Origin: Hallella colorans
Lineage (GTDB): Bacteria; Bacteroidota; Bacteroidia; Bacteroidales; Bacteroidaceae
Assembly (NCBI RefSeq): GCF_003096815.1
Contig: NZ_QENY01000017.1
Location: forward strand, 1 to 64,000
Reading direction: 5' to 3'
Length of the DNA: 64,000 bases
Position 1 is the stretch's first letter, and every line of letters starts with the position of its first letter. The position numbers and the translations under genes were made by a program. The notes beneath the pieces were generated by a model. It did not search any database. It saw nothing but the letters and a program-made list of their open reading frames with translations, and had not been told where the DNA came from. Shown here in pieces: positions 46,813 through 58,332 of the stretch.

Positions 46813-47220
46813 TTATTCTTTTACGTCGTTAGTTTTGGCATCAACAAAGAGTGTTACGTGGTTAGAACGTTTGCGTATTCTATAACCACGACCTTGTGGT
46901 GCTGGTCTCATACGTTTCATTGTGACACCTTCGTCAACGAAGACCTTACTTATATAGAGTTCACCATCTTCTGCCTTGCGCTCATTCTTCGTCTCCCAGT
47001 TTGCGATGGCAGAGCGCAGCAGTTTCTCCACATCAGCAGCAGCGTGCTTCTTGGAGAATCTCAATACTCCAAGGGCTCTGTTCACTTCCATTCCACGGAT
47101 CATATCTACAACGTAGCGCATCTTGCGTGGAGAGGAGGGAACACCCTTTAGCTTAGCGAAGTATTGATTTTTGCGGGCTTCTTTTAATTTTTCAGCCGCG
47201 ATATGTTTTCTTGCTCCCAT
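46813..47220 (-). CDS. rplV: Ribosomal protein uL22
   Basis: The 135-residue protein has [20 protein letters not shown] near 24-43 and the exit-tunnel loop region [20 protein letters not shown] near 103-122. Confidence 0.95.
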   Translation of the reverse strand: MGARKHIAAEKLKEARKNQYFAKLKGVPSSPRKMRYVVDMIRGMEVNRALGVLRFSKKHAAADVEKLLRSAIANWETKNERKAEDGELYISKVFVDEGVTMKRMRPAPQGRGYRIRKRSNHVTLFVDAKTNDVKE

Positions 47221-47255
47221 TATTAATTTACTTGTTTAAAAAATCTTAGTCCCCT

Positions 47256-47525
47256 TTACTTTTTATTATTACCAGAGTGACCACCAAAACGGCGGGTAGG
47301 AGAAAACTCTCCGAGCTTATGACCTACCATGTTCTCAGTAATGTAAACAGGGATAAATTTATTTCCGTTATGAACTGCAACAGTGTGACCCACGAAATCC
47401 GGGGAAATCATTGAAGCTCTAGCCCATGTCTTTACAACATTTTTCTTTCCACTCTCGTTCATCGCAAGAATTTTTTTCTCAAGAGAAACATTGATATATG
47501 GACCTTTTTTAAGTGAACGACTCAT
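47256..47525 (-). CDS. rpsS: Ribosomal protein uS19
   Basis: The 89-residue protein starts [20 protein letters not shown] and carries the [20 protein letters not shown] motif, ending [14 protein letters not shown]. Confidence 0.96.
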   Translation of the reverse strand: MSRSLKKGPYINVSLEKKILAMNESGKKNVVKTWARASMISPDFVGHTVAVHNGNKFIPVYITENMVGHKLGEFSPTRRFGGHSGNNKK

Positions 47526-47547
47526 AATTTTACTCTGATTATCTTAA

Positions 47548-48375
47548 TTACTTCTTATTAGCTCTTTCAATAATATACTTGTTTGAAAGCTTCTTTGGTG
47601 CGCGAGTCTTGAGCCCTTTTGCGTACAATCCCTTACGAGAACGAGGATGCCCACCAGATTGGCGACCTTCGCCACCACCCATTGGGTGATCCACAGGGTT
47701 CATAACAACACCACGGTTGTGTGGACGACGTCCCAACCAACGAGAACGTCCTGCCTTACCAGAGCGTTCCAATCCATGGTCAGAGTTACCAACACTACCC
47801 ACAGTAGCCTTACAAGTAGAGAGAATTAAACGTGTCTCTCCTGAAGGAAGTTTAATAACGCAATAAGCGCCATCACGAGAAGTTAACTGAGCAAAATTAC
47901 CAGCCGAACGAACAAGCAATGCACCCTGTCCTGGACGCAACTCAATATTATGAATCACGGTACCTACAGGAATGTTAGCTAATGGTAATGCATTTCCAAC
48001 CTCAGGGGCTGCCTCAGCTCCCGACATCAAAGTTGCACCCACCTTCAGTCCGTTAGGAGCAATAATGTAACGTTTTTCACCATCTGCGTAGTACAACAGA
48101 GCAATTCGAGAAGATCTGTTAGGATCATACTCGATTGTCTTAACTACAGCAGGAACACCATCTTTCTCTCGCTTGAAGTCGATAAAACGATACTTCTGTC
48201 TATGACCGCCACCTATGTAGCGCACAGTCATCTTACCGGTGTTGTTTCGACCACCGGTCTTACGTTTTCCGTAAACGAGAGACTTTTCTGGCACGGATGC
48301 AGTAATTTCCTCGAACGTGCCAATAATCTTGTGTCTTTGTCCCGGTGTAACCGGTTTTAATTTACGTACTGCCAT
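47548..48375 (-). CDS. rplB: Ribosomal protein uL2
   Basis: The 275-residue protein is near the peptidyl-transferase centre. It has the RNA-binding region [20 protein letters not shown] near 37-56 and the C-terminal [20 protein letters not shown] near 223-242 with the His needed for activity. Confidence 0.96.
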   Translation of the reverse strand: MAVRKLKPVTPGQRHKIIGTFEEITASVPEKSLVYGKRKTGGRNNTGKMTVRYIGGGHRQKYRFIDFKREKDGVPAVVKTIEYDPNRSSRIALLYYADGEKRYIIAPNGLKVGATLMSGAEAAPEVGNALPLANIPVGTVIHNIELRPGQGALLVRSAGNFAQLTSRDGAYCVIKLPSGETRLILSTCKATVGSVGNSDHGLERSGKAGRSRWLGRRPHNRGVVMNPVDHPMGGGEGRQSGGHPRSRKGLYAKGLKTRAPKKLSNKYIIERANKK

Positions 48376-48382
48376 TTCTTAT

Positions 48383-48676
48383 TTATAAATTGCTGTAAAA
48401 ATCAATCATATCGCCATCTTTCAAAGTGACGATAGCTTTCTTGAACGCGTTTTTTTGGCCTTTCACAAGACCTGCTTTTGTATAGCGACTCGAACGCTTG
48501 CCCGAGTAGCGCGCCGTATTCACATCTAACACCGTAACATTGTACAGGCTCTCTACCTCTTTTTTTATCTCGAGTTTATTAGCTTCGGGGCGAACCAGAA
48601 AACCGTAACGGCTGGGCTGTTTGTCTGTAATCTTGGTCATCTTCTCAGTGACCAGCGGTTTGATTATAAATGCCAT
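48383..48676 (-). CDS. rplW: Ribosomal protein uL23
   Basis: The 97-residue protein begins MAFIIKPLVTEKMTKITDKQ and has the YNVTVLDVNTARYSGK stretch. It forms part of the SRP and trigger-factor docking site at the exit. Confidence 0.94.
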   Translation of the reverse strand: MAFIIKPLVTEKMTKITDKQPSRYGFLVRPEANKLEIKKEVESLYNVTVLDVNTARYSGKRSSRYTKAGLVKGQKNAFKKAIVTLKDGDMIDFYSNL

Positions 48677-48693
48677 AATTATAGTTCTCCTCT

Positions 48694-49323
48694 TTACTTG
48701 TTTAAGATATTGTCGATTGTCTTCAACGAACTTTCAGCCATGACAAGAACATCTGCATTCAAAATTTTATACGTATTGATTGCATTTGCTGTCATAACTT
48801 CTGCCTTTTGAATGTTACGAGCGGACAAATATACGTTTTTATTAACTTCTGGCAAAACCACAAGCGTCTTTTTACCTTCAACTTTAAGATTTTTAGCTAT
48901 ATTTATAAAATCTTTAGTCTTCGGAGAGGCCAAGTCAAAATCATCTACTACAATGATCGCATTTTCTTGAGCCTTATAAGACAACGCAGATTTGCGAGCA
49001 AGAACTTTTACTTTTTTGTTAAGTTTTATACTGTAATCGCGTGGCTGTGGTCCAAACACACGACCGCCACCCACCAATACAGGAGAGTTGATGTCACCGC
49101 GACGTGCTCCACCACCACCTTTTTGACGACCGAGCTTACGGGTGGAACCCGAGCGTTCACTTCTTTCCTTAGTTTTAGCAGTTCCCTGACGCTGGCCAGC
49201 AAGATACCTCTTTACATCCAAGTAAATGACGTGATCGTTAGGCTCAATCCCAAAGATAGCCTCATTCAAGGTTACCTTTCTTCCAGTCTCTTGACCGTTG
49301 ATATTTAAAACACTAACTTCCAT
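48694..49323 (-). CDS. rplD: Ribosomal protein uL4
   Basis: The 209-residue protein has the long RNA-binding loop with [20 protein letters not shown] near 63-82 and the C-terminal domain [20 protein letters not shown]. Its start overlaps the rplC stop by one base. Confidence 0.95.
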   Translation of the reverse strand: MEVSVLNINGQETGRKVTLNEAIFGIEPNDHVIYLDVKRYLAGQRQGTAKTKERSERSGSTRKLGRQKGGGGARRGDINSPVLVGGGRVFGPQPRDYSIKLNKKVKVLARKSALSYKAQENAIIVVDDFDLASPKTKDFINIAKNLKVEGKKTLVVLPEVNKNVYLSARNIQKAEVMTANAINTYKILNADVLVMAESSLKTIDNILNK

Positions 49324-49937
49324 TACTTTTCAATTAAAACAGTTGAACCATTGCAACCGGCAAAAGAACCTTTCACAATAAGGAGGTTCTGCTCCGGAAT
49401 TACTTTTAACACCTTGAGGTTCTGTGTGGTAACACGATCACCTCCCATTTGGCCACCCATGCGCATGCCCTTAAAGACCTTCGCTGGATAAGAACAGGCA
49501 CCAATAGAACCCGGTTTGCGAGCGCGGTCATCTTGGCCGTGTGTGCTTTGGCCTACACCACCAAATCCGTGACGTTTAACAACTCCTTGGAAACCTTTTC
49601 CCTTAGAGGTGCCAACCACGTCAACAAAATCAGCGTCAGCAAATAGCTCCACTGTGATAGTATCGCCGAGGTTATACTCCTCGTCAAACTTGAACTCGGC
49701 CAAGTGCTTCTTTGGTGTTGTGCCCGCCTTTTTAAAAATTCCGGCCATAGGCTTGGTGGTTCTTTTTTCTTTAGCCTCACCAAAACCAAGCTGAACAGCT
49801 TTGTAGCCATCTTTCTCTACAGTCTTAACCTGGGTTACAACACAAGGACCAGCTTCGATAACAGTGCACGGCACATTTTTACCGTCGGCACTGAACACGG
49901 ATGTCATTCCGATTTTTCTTCCAATTAATCCTGGCAT
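49323..49937 (-). CDS. rplC: Ribosomal protein uL3
   Basis: The 204-residue protein starts [20 protein letters not shown] and contains [20 protein letters not shown] near 109-128 and the core-reaching loop [20 protein letters not shown]. Confidence 0.96.
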   Translation of the reverse strand: MPGLIGRKIGMTSVFSADGKNVPCTVIEAGPCVVTQVKTVEKDGYKAVQLGFGEAKEKRTTKPMAGIFKKAGTTPKKHLAEFKFDEEYNLGDTITVELFADADFVDVVGTSKGKGFQGVVKRHGFGGVGQSTHGQDDRARKPGSIGACSYPAKVFKGMRMGGQMGGDRVTTQNLKVLKVIPEQNLLIVKGSFAGCNGSTVLIEK

Positions 49938-50019
49938 TTCAATAAATGTTTATTAAAGATATAAAATTTCTTTTTTGTGTATCCTAAACTTCATAGCTGC
50001 TATTATGCGCTACGCAAAA

Positions 50020-50325
50020 CTATACCTTGATTTCTACTTCTACACCTGAGGGCAACTCAAGTTTCATCAAAGAATCCACAGTTTTGCTTGTGGCGCTGTA
50101 GATGTCTATAAGACGCTTGTAAGAAGACAACTGAAACTGTTCACGCGCTTTTTTGTTAACAAACGTAGAACGGTTCACGGTGTAGATGCGCTTGTGTGTT
50201 GGCAATGGAATAGGGCCACTTACAATGGCTCCCGTACTCTTGACAGCCTTTACAATTTGCTCAGCCGATTTATCAACCAACTGATGGTCATAGCTTTTCA
50301 GCTTGATACGAATTTTTTGACTCAT
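50020..50325 (-). CDS. rpsJ: Ribosomal protein uS10
   Basis: The 101-residue protein ([40 protein letters not shown]) opens the S10 block. It also acts as NusE in antitermination complexes in other bacteria. It follows fusA by 79 nt with no tuf gene between, a common Bacteroidetes arrangement. Confidence 0.96.
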   Translation of the reverse strand: MSQKIRIKLKSYDHQLVDKSAEQIVKAVKSTGAIVSGPIPLPTHKRIYTVNRSTFVNKKAREQFQLSSYKRLIDIYSATSKTVDSLMKLELPSGVEVEIKV

Positions 50326-50404
50326 GTGTCTTGTTATTGTTATTTATATATCAAAGAGGGCTCTGCTTAAGAGTCGTTCGCTAAGCAGCGCTCTCCTGTC
50401 TTTA

Positions 50405-52510
50405 TTATTTCTTTAGTTCTTCCAGCACTTGCTCTGCAAGAGACTGGGACAAAGGTGCGTGATGATCATACTCCATAGAGCTCGTGGCACGACCAGACGT
50501 AATGGTACGCAAAGCTGTCACATAGCCAAACATCTCTGACAATGGTACCATGGCTTTCACGATACGAGCGCCACTACGAGCCTCGTCCATGCCTTGAACC
50601 ATGCCACGACGCTTGTTCAAGTCGCCAATCACATCACCCATATTCTCTTCAGGTGTCACTACCTCTACCTTCATGATAGGCTCCATCAAGACAGGGCCTG
50701 CTTTTTGGCAAACGTTTCTGAAAGCTGCGTGAGCAGCGAGCTCAAACGAGAGTTGGTCAGAGTCCACTGGGTGGAAGCTACCATCAACAAGCGTAACCTT
50801 CATGTCAGTCATTGGGAAACCGCCGAGGATACCATTTTTCATAGAATCCTTGAAACCTTTTTCTACAGAGGGGATAAACTCCTTAGGAACGTTACCACCT
50901 TTGACTTCGTTTACAAACTGCAAGTCACCTTCTGTATAATCGGGATCTTTTGGACCCACATTAACAATAATATCGGCAAATTTACCACGACCACCACTTT
51001 GCTTCTTGTAAACCTCGCGCCATGCGTCAACGTTCTTGGTAATAGCTTCTTTGTAGTTAACCTGTGGCTTACCTTGGTTGCACTCAACCTTGAACTCACG
51101 TTTCAAACGGTCGATGATAATATCGAGGTGAAGCTCGCCCATACCAGAGATAATAGTCTGTCCACTTTGCTCATCTGTATGAACCGTGAACGTAGGATCC
51201 TCCTCTGACAACTTGGCCAGGCCATTATCAAGCTTGGCAACATCCGCCTGACTTTTCGGCTCCACTGCGATAGAAATCACCGTGTCTGGGAATGTCATAG
51301 ACTCCAAAACGATAGGTTTGTTCTCGTCGCAAAGGGTATCACCCGTACGAATGTCCTTAAAACCTACACCTGCTCCGATATCACCAGCATCAATGCTTTC
51401 CATAGGAATTTCTTGGTGTGAGTTCATTTGGAACAACCTACTGATGCGCTCACGTTTTCCTGTACGTGGATTGTAAACGTACGAACCAGCCACTACTTTA
51501 CCAGAGTATACACGGAAATATACCAAACGCCCCATAAATGGGTCTGTGGCTATCTTGAAAGCCAAAGCAGCCGTAGGTTCTTGCTCACTGGGTTTGCGAT
51601 CTTCTTCTTGGTCGTTTTCTGGGTTGGTACCAACAATATTCTCAGTGTCAAGAGGCGAAGGCAAGAACGCACAAATATAATCAAGCAATGGCTGCACGCC
51701 TTTGTTTTTATACGATGAACCCAACAGCATAGGTGTGCACTCCATAGAGATACATCCTTTGCGGAGAGCCCTGATTAACTCTTCCTCTGTAATTGTGGAA
51801 GCGTCTTCAAGATATTTCTCCATCAAGTCATCGTCATAGTTGGCAGCACCCTCAAGCAGTTTATCACGCCACTCGGCAGCTTCGTCAACAAGATCGGCTG
51901 GTATATCCTCTATATCATATTCCGCTCCCATCGTTTCGTCGTGCCAAAGTATGGCTTTCATCTTGATAAGGTCTACCACACCTTTGAAGTTCTCCTCTGC
52001 ACCAATTGGTATTTGAATGGCGATAGGATTTGCCCCCAAAATATCTTTCATCTGTCGCACAGTCTCAAAAAAGTCTGCACCCGAACGGTCCATTTTGTTA
52101 ACATATCCTATACGAGGAACGTTGTATTTGTCTGCCTGACGCCACACCGTTTCGCTCTGGGGCTGAACGCCATCAGCTGCCGAATATGTAGCGACTGCGC
52201 CATCGAGCACGCGCAAAGAGCGTTCCACCTCAGCGGTAAAGTCAACGTGACCCGGAGTGTCAATCAAGTTTATCTTGAAAGATTTGCCATTCCAGTTCCA
52301 ATTACAAGTAGTAGCAGCGGATGTTATCGTAATACCACGCTCCTGCTCCTGTGCCATCCAGTCCATCGTAGCCGCGCCATCATGCACCTCACCTATTTTG
52401 TGAGTCTTGCCTGTATAGAACAGTATACGCTCAGACGTTGTTGTCTTACCGGCATCGATGTGGGCCATAATACCGATATTGCGAGTCAAATGTAAATCGC
52501 GATTTGCCAT
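50405..52510 (-). CDS. fusA: Elongation factor G
   Basis: EF-G drives GTP-dependent translocation. The 701-residue protein has five domains with the G1 motif HIDAGKTT (17-24), DTPGHVDF and NKMDRSG in the G domain. Domain IV carries the expected [13 protein letters not shown] stretch. The length is normal and no truncation is seen. Confidence 0.97.
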   Translation of the reverse strand: MANRDLHLTRNIGIMAHIDAGKTTTSERILFYTGKTHKIGEVHDGAATMDWMAQEQERGITITSAATTCNWNWNGKSFKINLIDTPGHVDFTAEVERSLRVLDGAVATYSAADGVQPQSETVWRQADKYNVPRIGYVNKMDRSGADFFETVRQMKDILGANPIAIQIPIGAEENFKGVVDLIKMKAILWHDETMGAEYDIEDIPADLVDEAAEWRDKLLEGAANYDDDLMEKYLEDASTITEEELIRALRKGCISMECTPMLLGSSYKNKGVQPLLDYICAFLPSPLDTENIVGTNPENDQEEDRKPSEQEPTAALAFKIATDPFMGRLVYFRVYSGKVVAGSYVYNPRTGKRERISRLFQMNSHQEIPMESIDAGDIGAGVGFKDIRTGDTLCDENKPIVLESMTFPDTVISIAVEPKSQADVAKLDNGLAKLSEEDPTFTVHTDEQSGQTIISGMGELHLDIIIDRLKREFKVECNQGKPQVNYKEAITKNVDAWREVYKKQSGGRGKFADIIVNVGPKDPDYTEGDLQFVNEVKGGNVPKEFIPSVEKGFKDSMKNGILGGFPMTDMKVTLVDGSFHPVDSDQLSFELAAHAAFRNVCQKAGPVLMEPIMKVEVVTPEENMGDVIGDLNKRRGMVQGMDEARSGARIVKAMVPLSEMFGYVTALRTITSGRATSSMEYDHHAPLSQSLAEQVLEELKK

Positions 52511-52539
52511 TGTCTTATTATCCTTTATAAATACCTTGA

Positions 52540-53016
52540 TTAGAACCGGAAGTGAGCGAACGCACGGTTGGCCTCGGCCATACGGTGCATATCCTCCTTA
52601 CGCTTGTAAGCGCCACCCTGATTATTATATGCGTCCATTATCTCCGCGGCCAATTTTTCAGCCATACTCTTGCCACCACGTTTACGCGCGAAAGAAATCA
52701 TATTCTTCATAGACACGCTCTCTTTACGATCCGCACGTATCTCTGTAGGAACTTGGAATGTGGCTCCACCTATACGGCGGCTCTTAACCTCCACCATAGG
52801 GGTGATATTGTCGAGCGCTTGCTTCCATATCTCAAGCGGAGACTTCTCTTCTTTTTCTGACTTTGTCTTTACAATGTCAAGAGCCTTGTAGAAAATGTCA
52901 TACGAGGTGTTCTTCTTGCCATCATACATCAAGTGGTTCACAAACTTGGAGACCTTTTGGTCGCCAAACACTGGATCCGGAAGGATCACACGTTTCTTTG
53001 GTTTTGCTTTTCTCAT
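52540..53016 (-). CDS. rpsG: Ribosomal protein uS7
   Basis: The 158-residue protein starts [20 protein letters not shown] and has [20 protein letters not shown] near 27-46 and the [16 protein letters not shown] motif near 83-98. It nucleates assembly of the 30S head. Confidence 0.96.
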   Translation of the reverse strand: MRKAKPKKRVILPDPVFGDQKVSKFVNHLMYDGKKNTSYDIFYKALDIVKTKSEKEEKSPLEIWKQALDNITPMVEVKSRRIGGATFQVPTEIRADRKESVSMKNMISFARKRGGKSMAEKLAAEIMDAYNNQGGAYKRKEDMHRMAEANRAFAHFRF

Positions 53017-53199
53017 TTCTTAATAAACTATATTCTGTCTGGGGCTGTCATCGTTTGTTCTTCAACGCCCTCTCCCGGGCATTTACTCAACCATCTTTAA
53101 CTTCTCCAGCAAAACTAAATAAAATAAACTTCTTAAAAAGCCTCGAGTCCTTGGCCGTTAAAATTTAACGATTGCCCCCGACTCTCAGCATTGATTTCT

Positions 53200-53580
53200 T
53201 TACTTCTTAGCTTTTGGACGCTTGGCTCCATACTTGGAACGACGCTGCGTGCGGTTTGCCACGCCTGCGGTGTCCAGAGAGCCTCGCACGATGTGATAAC
53301 GCACACCGGGAAGATCTTTTACACGACCACCACGTACCAAAACGATCGAGTGCTCTTGAAGGTTGTGACCTTCTCCCGGTATATAGGAGTTCACTTCCTT
53401 CTGGTTTGTTAAACGAACACGGGCAACCTTGCGCATTGCCGAATTAGGCTTCTTAGGCGTTGTTGTGTAGACGCGGACACAAACCCCGCGGCGCTGTGGA
53501 CATCCGTCCAGGGCCGGAGACTTGCTCTGCTCCTTCAAAACGCTTCTGCCTTTACGTACCAATTGTTGAATTGTAGGCAT
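53200..53580 (-). CDS. rpsL: Ribosomal protein uS12
   Basis: The 126-residue decoding-centre protein has [19 protein letters not shown] from residue 40 with Lys43 and Lys44, and [14 protein letters not shown] near 84-97. At these positions, where streptomycin-resistance changes occur, the sequence has the wild-type residues. First gene of the superoperon; the promoter box is 110 nt upstream. Confidence 0.96.
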   Translation of the reverse strand: MPTIQQLVRKGRSVLKEQSKSPALDGCPQRRGVCVRVYTTTPKKPNSAMRKVARVRLTNQKEVNSYIPGEGHNLQEHSIVLVRGGRVKDLPGVRYHIVRGSLDTAGVANRTQRRSKYGAKRPKAKK

Positions 53581-53689
53581 AATTTAATTATTTAATTTAT
53601 ATATTTATTATTTGAAATCAATGCATTACGGGCGAGCGAACACTACATGCCCACTTGACATATATATACAATACACCCGTTTCGGGGTG

Positions 53690-53697
53690 CAAAGGTA
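53690..53697 (-). promoter_or_regulatory. Promoter -7 box of the ribosomal superoperon
   Basis: TACCTTTG on the minus strand lies 110 nt before the rpsL ATG. A -33 TTTG is not obvious. Confidence 0.5.
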
Positions 53698-54845
53698 CAA
53701 AGAATACATGGAAAATATCACCCTATTAGAAACAAAATAAAATATATCGTCCCAATTTATGATTATTTAACATAATGATGGCGCCATCCCTTCAATCTCT
53801 CAAAACAACAAAAAAAGTGTAAGATGGCATGTACTTGCTTTTAAAAAGTGCAGGTAAAAAACACGACAAAACACCTTATGAGAATGGCTTATTTTGAAAA
53901 AAGAAGTATGACTGACGCAAATAGGCAAGAAATGAGAGCGTTTCACAGATAGCAGTGTGTCAACACCTTACACAGATATCTATAAAATTTGCAAGATATT
54001 GACACAAGCTGACTTTACGATTAGTGGCTAATGCCGCCGTGAATGGACTCTAAAGGCACGCTGAAAAAGGCTTAATGGCCGAGCCTTTCGGTTCGAATCG
54101 CATGGCCAATAAACACCAATGGCAAAAATTGCCACGCGAAACAACTGAGAAACTGCGCGGGCAAAGCAAAAAATACGTTCAAAACTTTGCTAAAAGGCTA
54201 CTATTAATACCACTTGTTTTTTTGATATAAAATTGACAAAACAGGTGCAAGTTCTTCTTTGGTGGGCGGTGGCTTGGTAGCAGGTTCTCATTTGTGATTA
54301 TTGTCATTGCTATACGTCGACAACGAAAGCCAGCTTATGCGGAGCACATTGTGGCAATAGTTACAGTGGGCGGATTACGGACGGCGGCGCGGAAGCGAGA
54401 CCTCCAACAATGGCTACCACTACGTCGACATTTCTAAATGATGCTTATTCCGCCATTTCGTCCCATGACATAGTCAGGCATAGAAGTTCCGTCACGAACA
54501 AATCCGACCACCAACAAAGGCTCGCCTTCTTTTATTTCGGACAGCATGAAGCTATCGTCTGTCTGAAGTTGGCTGTTCTACAACGCAACGGGACAAAACG
54601 TAGTTGGAGGCGGGCACTTCTAACATGGAATGAAAACATGGGCGATGGTAATAACCCGATTTTGCACACATCTCATGAATTAAGAATTTACAGAGGCCAG
54701 TTTGACAAAAAGTAGTCGCTTTATTGACAGGTAAGCTTTAAATCATTCACCCAAGAAGAGTTGAACAAATTCTATTAGTATTTACGGGAGTAGCACTGTC
54801 ACTAAAAAGGATCAATATTAACTTAGTGCGATAGCCCCTTTCTTA
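53698..54845. other. Long gene-free region between rpsL and the kinase gene
   Basis: The region holds the diverged repeat copy D (54010-54160) and a hairpin TGGCAA/TTGCCA at 54119-54133. A frame at 54410-54715 has no recognisable domain or promoter and is not called as a gene. Confidence 0.5.
54010..54160 (+). repeat. Diverged copy (D) of the dispersed repeat
   Basis: Blocks CGATTAGTGGCTAATGCCGCC, TCTAAAGGCACG and CGCATGGCCAATAAACACCAATGG appear in the same order as in copies A and B, with roughly one third of bases changed. Limits are approximate. Confidence 0.55.
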
Positions 54846-56255
54846 CTACTTGCCACCCAAAGCGTTTTGCCACTGTGATAAGCAATCGGGATCTTGGAAA
54901 AAAGCTATTCGTCCTTTTTCCGAGTAGGTATCGGCAATGTCGAGAATGCTGTTAAAATTTGGAGCGCTGGCATCAAGGATTTTCAACAAAGCCTTGCGAT
55001 TGCTCTCTCGCATGAGTTTGCGTTCACGTTTCACTACTGTTACACCAAAATTCAATCGCTCTTTGTCTGTCTTTAGTTGATGATAGACGGTTCTGTCCCA
55101 CTCAAGGCTTTGCTTCATGATTTCAAATGCACGCTGCTTGGAATCCTCCATAAATTGCTTATATTGCTCATTGGAGAGTTGTTGCCTGCTATTGGGTGTT
55201 TGCAACGATTCCGCGCGCGACATGCGTGACCGCTCACGATTGCTTGTAAGGTCGTCTCGAAAAACAGCTCTACCTTTACCATTTGCCTTCGGCATATTCG
55301 TGTGAGTTGTCGAGACATTGTCTGTAGCCACCATCACCGGACGTTTGACGCTGCCCGCCTGTTCGACTTGTATAGCGGTTGGCGTTATAGCTGACGGCGT
55401 ATTTGCAACGTGTTGTAGATAGATGAGCAAAACGCCAAAGATGACCGCAGCCAATCCCGCTCCCACCAATCCATATACCACGAATTGTCTCGAGCTTGTT
55501 TTTTCAGTCCAATGGATTTCCGAAAGACGGTCGTAACGTTTTGTACGGTCATACTGTATGCAGTTGTTGATGATAGGCAGGTATTTCTTTTGATATCCGA
55601 AACACGTGGTTAATTCGTCCAACAACTTTCCAAAAGAATAGACATCCGCTCGACCATCCAATCCTTCGATACCGTTGGCCTGTTCTGGAGCAATGTAGTT
55701 GACTGTTCCTGCCGGACTCTTAAGGATGGTATAATCGTCAGCGTCCGCAAGCCCAAAGTCTATCAACTTTGCGTTCCTGCCATTGGTAGTTACCATGATG
55801 TTCTCAGGCTTCAGGTCTCTGTGCACAATTTGATTGTCGTGCAGGTAGTCCAAAGCCTCGCCTATCTGTCTCATCATTCTTACCAATGATTTCTCATCCC
55901 ATCTCTCCGATGCCATAACTTGCCTAAGGTTCTTTCCCTTAACGTATTCTTGGACTATGCAAAGGCCGATGCCATCCACCTCCTCTATCCCTATAGTTTG
56001 TGCTATATGTGGGTGCGAAAGTTGGTAGGCTATTTCAAACTCTTTACGAAGCATAGACACGATATGAGCGTCTTTTTGATATGCAGACTTCAGGCCTTTG
56101 AGAAGAAACCATTTTCCAAGGCGTTCCGCCCTATATAAAACAAACAACTTGCTGCTGTTATCGGCCAAAGGCTTTATATTTGTAAATGACGATGACAAAA
56201 ACTCTCTATTATCGTATATGAAACCGGAATTAGGGTAAACATCATTCATCTTCAA
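54846..56255 (-). CDS. Transmembrane serine/threonine protein kinase
   Basis: The 469-residue protein has a cytoplasmic kinase domain (about 30-250): ATP-anchoring Lys53 in WFLLKGLK, HRDLKPEN (145-152), DFG (166-168) and APE (189-191), so the catalytic residues are present. The usual glycine-rich loop is not evident: the matching stretch is ADNSSKLFVLYRAERLGK. A single membrane helix (258-282) precedes a basic, Ser/Arg-rich external part (about 290-469). It follows kup by 44 nt on the same strand, so a shared transcript is likely; a role in potassium control is inference. Confidence 0.85.
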   Translation of the reverse strand: MKMNDVYPNSGFIYDNREFLSSSFTNIKPLADNSSKLFVLYRAERLGKWFLLKGLKSAYQKDAHIVSMLRKEFEIAYQLSHPHIAQTIGIEEVDGIGLCIVQEYVKGKNLRQVMASERWDEKSLVRMMRQIGEALDYLHDNQIVHRDLKPENIMVTTNGRNAKLIDFGLADADDYTILKSPAGTVNYIAPEQANGIEGLDGRADVYSFGKLLDELTTCFGYQKKYLPIINNCIQYDRTKRYDRLSEIHWTEKTSSRQFVVYGLVGAGLAAVIFGVLLIYLQHVANTPSAITPTAIQVEQAGSVKRPVMVATDNVSTTHTNMPKANGKGRAVFRDDLTSNRERSRMSRAESLQTPNSRQQLSNEQYKQFMEDSKQRAFEIMKQSLEWDRTVYHQLKTDKERLNFGVTVVKRERKLMRESNRKALLKILDASAPNFNSILDIADTYSEKGRIAFFQDPDCLSQWQNALGGK

Positions 56256-56299
56256 ATTGTTCAGTGGTTAAACAATACTGCTACGGAGTTGCACAAACC

Positions 56300-58288
56300 T
56301 TACGGCATGGACGGCTCGTTGTCTTTATTGCTGTCAATTCGCTTAATAACACGCTGTCTGTGCGGCTTCACCACCAATGGCACATTTTCGATAAACACGT
56401 TGCTTGTGTCAAGCCCTAACGCTCGCGACATGCTCTGTTTCAAATGGGATATTATAGAGTATAGCCCCATAACGAGACGTTCTTTCGCAGAGAAGTGGTT
56501 GAGAGCCATATAAATTCTATTGATGATGACAAAGATAAAGTTGCCAGGAATATCGTGTTTCCTTAGTGACGGGTGGCAGCTGTCAAGCTCAAATTCCTTG
56601 TTGGCCACCAATTGTTCTATTACCTGTCGAAAGTAAAGGTTCACCAAGGGTTGTATACGAAATCCCAACTTCAGGTTGATACGGTAGAGCGTACCGGGTA
56701 TCAACGTGGCAAACTCATACTCCAACGTAGATGGCTCATCTTGATATTCTATGTGAAGCAGAATATAGTGGTCAGCTCGCATAGGGTGTTTATGGATAAT
56801 GGAATAAAGTACTTTTTGTTCAACATCAAAGATACCAGAAAATTTACTAAGATATACAATATTGGTAGCAAACTTGGCAATCGTCGTATCGTGTTTGATG
56901 TCAGAAATTACATTGTACGAATCCCTAATATCACACTTTTTCACCTGTTGGTTACGTATCATGTTGGCATTGTACCAAACATACATTATTACAAACATAC
57001 CACCAGCCATAAGCATTGTCACCCAACCTCCATGAACAAACTTGAACATATTCGCTATTAGAAAGATACTTTCAAGGCCAATGAAGAAAAGCCCAAAAGG
57101 CAAGGTTACAAACAGCGACACCCGGTGCTGTCGTAGGTAGGCAAGCAGCAATAGGGTGGTCATGAGCATCGTGACAGTGATGGCCAAGCCATAGGCCGCC
57201 TCCATATTCTCTGAGTTTTTAAAGAAAAGGATGACGAGAATACAGAGCAAATAAATCGCAGTGTTCACAAACGGAATATAGAGTTGTCCCCTCACGTCGG
57301 TGGTATATTTTATCTTCTGTCGTGGCCAAAACTTTAAATTCATAGCCTCACCGAAAATAGTAAACGAGCCACTGATAAGCGCTTGGCTGGCAATGATAGC
57401 AGCAATGGTAGCCATGACAATACCAAAGAAAAGAAAACCGTTCGGCATGATGGCATAAAAAGGATTGATTTCCCTCGTAAGACTGTTGGCATGCTTAACA
57501 ACCCATGCTCCTTGTCCCAAATAGTTGAGTATAAGCATCGATTTGACAAAAGCCCAACTCACCCGAATATTTTTTTCACCACAGTGGCCAAGGTCAGAGT
57601 AGAGAGCCTCCGCTCCAGTGGTACAAAGAAACACGGCCCCAAGGATAAGAAACCATTCGGGGTCATGCGTCACCAACCTAATGGCGTAAAAAGGATTGAA
57701 CGCCTTCAAAATAGGCATGAAGTCGGCTATATGCATCAGTCCCAGTACACCCATCATCGCAAACCACACAAACATCAAAGGTCCGAAAAACTTGCCAATG
57801 GTATTAGTACCAAACTGTTGAATAAAAAAAAGTACCGTAATAATACAAAGGCAAATCGGAACGATGGGCGTTTTTGGCTCATAAGCTTTCAGTCCCTCAA
57901 TGGCCGAGAGCACTGTGATAGAAGGAGTAATCACTCCATCAGCCACCAACATACTCGCACCAATGATAGCCAATAGATAGAACCAGCGCGGACTATGTCG
58001 CCTTATGAGAGCATAAAGAGCCAAAATGCCACCTTCGCCCTTATTGTCGGCTCGGAGCGCAATGAGAACATATTTTAGAGTGGTTTGTAGCGTCAGAGTC
58101 CAAATAATACACGACACGGCACCAGTGATGTAATCAGCATTTATTGTGGTTCCGGCTTTCACTATGGCTTTCATCACATAAAGTGGAGAAGTGCCAATAT
58201 CGCCAAATACAATGCCCAATGTCACGATGACGCCTACAAAGGTCAGGCGATGGTGCACAACCTGTTTGGTTTTAGAGTTCAATACCAT
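56300..58288 (-). CDS. kup: Kup-family potassium uptake protein
   Basis: Kup imports K+ in symport with protons. The 662-residue protein has 12 membrane helices in the first ~440 residues. GDIGTSPLYVMKAIVKAG near residues 29-46 and LVADGVITPSITVLSAIEG near 113-131 are family signatures. The cytoplasmic C-terminal region (about 450-662) is complete. It has its own promoter box. Confidence 0.95.
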   Translation of the reverse strand: MVLNSKTKQVVHHRLTFVGVIVTLGIVFGDIGTSPLYVMKAIVKAGTTINADYITGAVSCIIWTLTLQTTLKYVLIALRADNKGEGGILALYALIRRHSPRWFYLLAIIGASMLVADGVITPSITVLSAIEGLKAYEPKTPIVPICLCIITVLFFIQQFGTNTIGKFFGPLMFVWFAMMGVLGLMHIADFMPILKAFNPFYAIRLVTHDPEWFLILGAVFLCTTGAEALYSDLGHCGEKNIRVSWAFVKSMLILNYLGQGAWVVKHANSLTREINPFYAIMPNGFLFFGIVMATIAAIIASQALISGSFTIFGEAMNLKFWPRQKIKYTTDVRGQLYIPFVNTAIYLLCILVILFFKNSENMEAAYGLAITVTMLMTTLLLLAYLRQHRVSLFVTLPFGLFFIGLESIFLIANMFKFVHGGWVTMLMAGGMFVIMYVWYNANMIRNQQVKKCDIRDSYNVISDIKHDTTIAKFATNIVYLSKFSGIFDVEQKVLYSIIHKHPMRADHYILLHIEYQDEPSTLEYEFATLIPGTLYRINLKLGFRIQPLVNLYFRQVIEQLVANKEFELDSCHPSLRKHDIPGNFIFVIINRIYMALNHFSAKERLVMGLYSIISHLKQSMSRALGLDTSNVFIENVPLVVKPHRQRVIKRIDSNKDNEPSMP

Positions 58289-58324
58289 AATATTGTACTA
58301 TTTCTTTGTCTAAAAAAATTGCCG

Positions 58325-58332
58325 CAAAAATA
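58325..58332 (-). promoter_or_regulatory. Promoter -7 box of kup
   Basis: TATTTTTG on the minus strand, 36 nt upstream of the kup ATG; no clear -33 element. Confidence 0.4.

Noticed and set aside
49938-50404. A tuf gene between fusA and rplC
   Set aside because: Only rpsJ lies there; tuf must be elsewhere.
54410-54715. A 101-codon frame between rpsL and the kinase
   Set aside because: No domain or promoter; its Ser/Thr/His-rich sequence looks like translated intergenic DNA.
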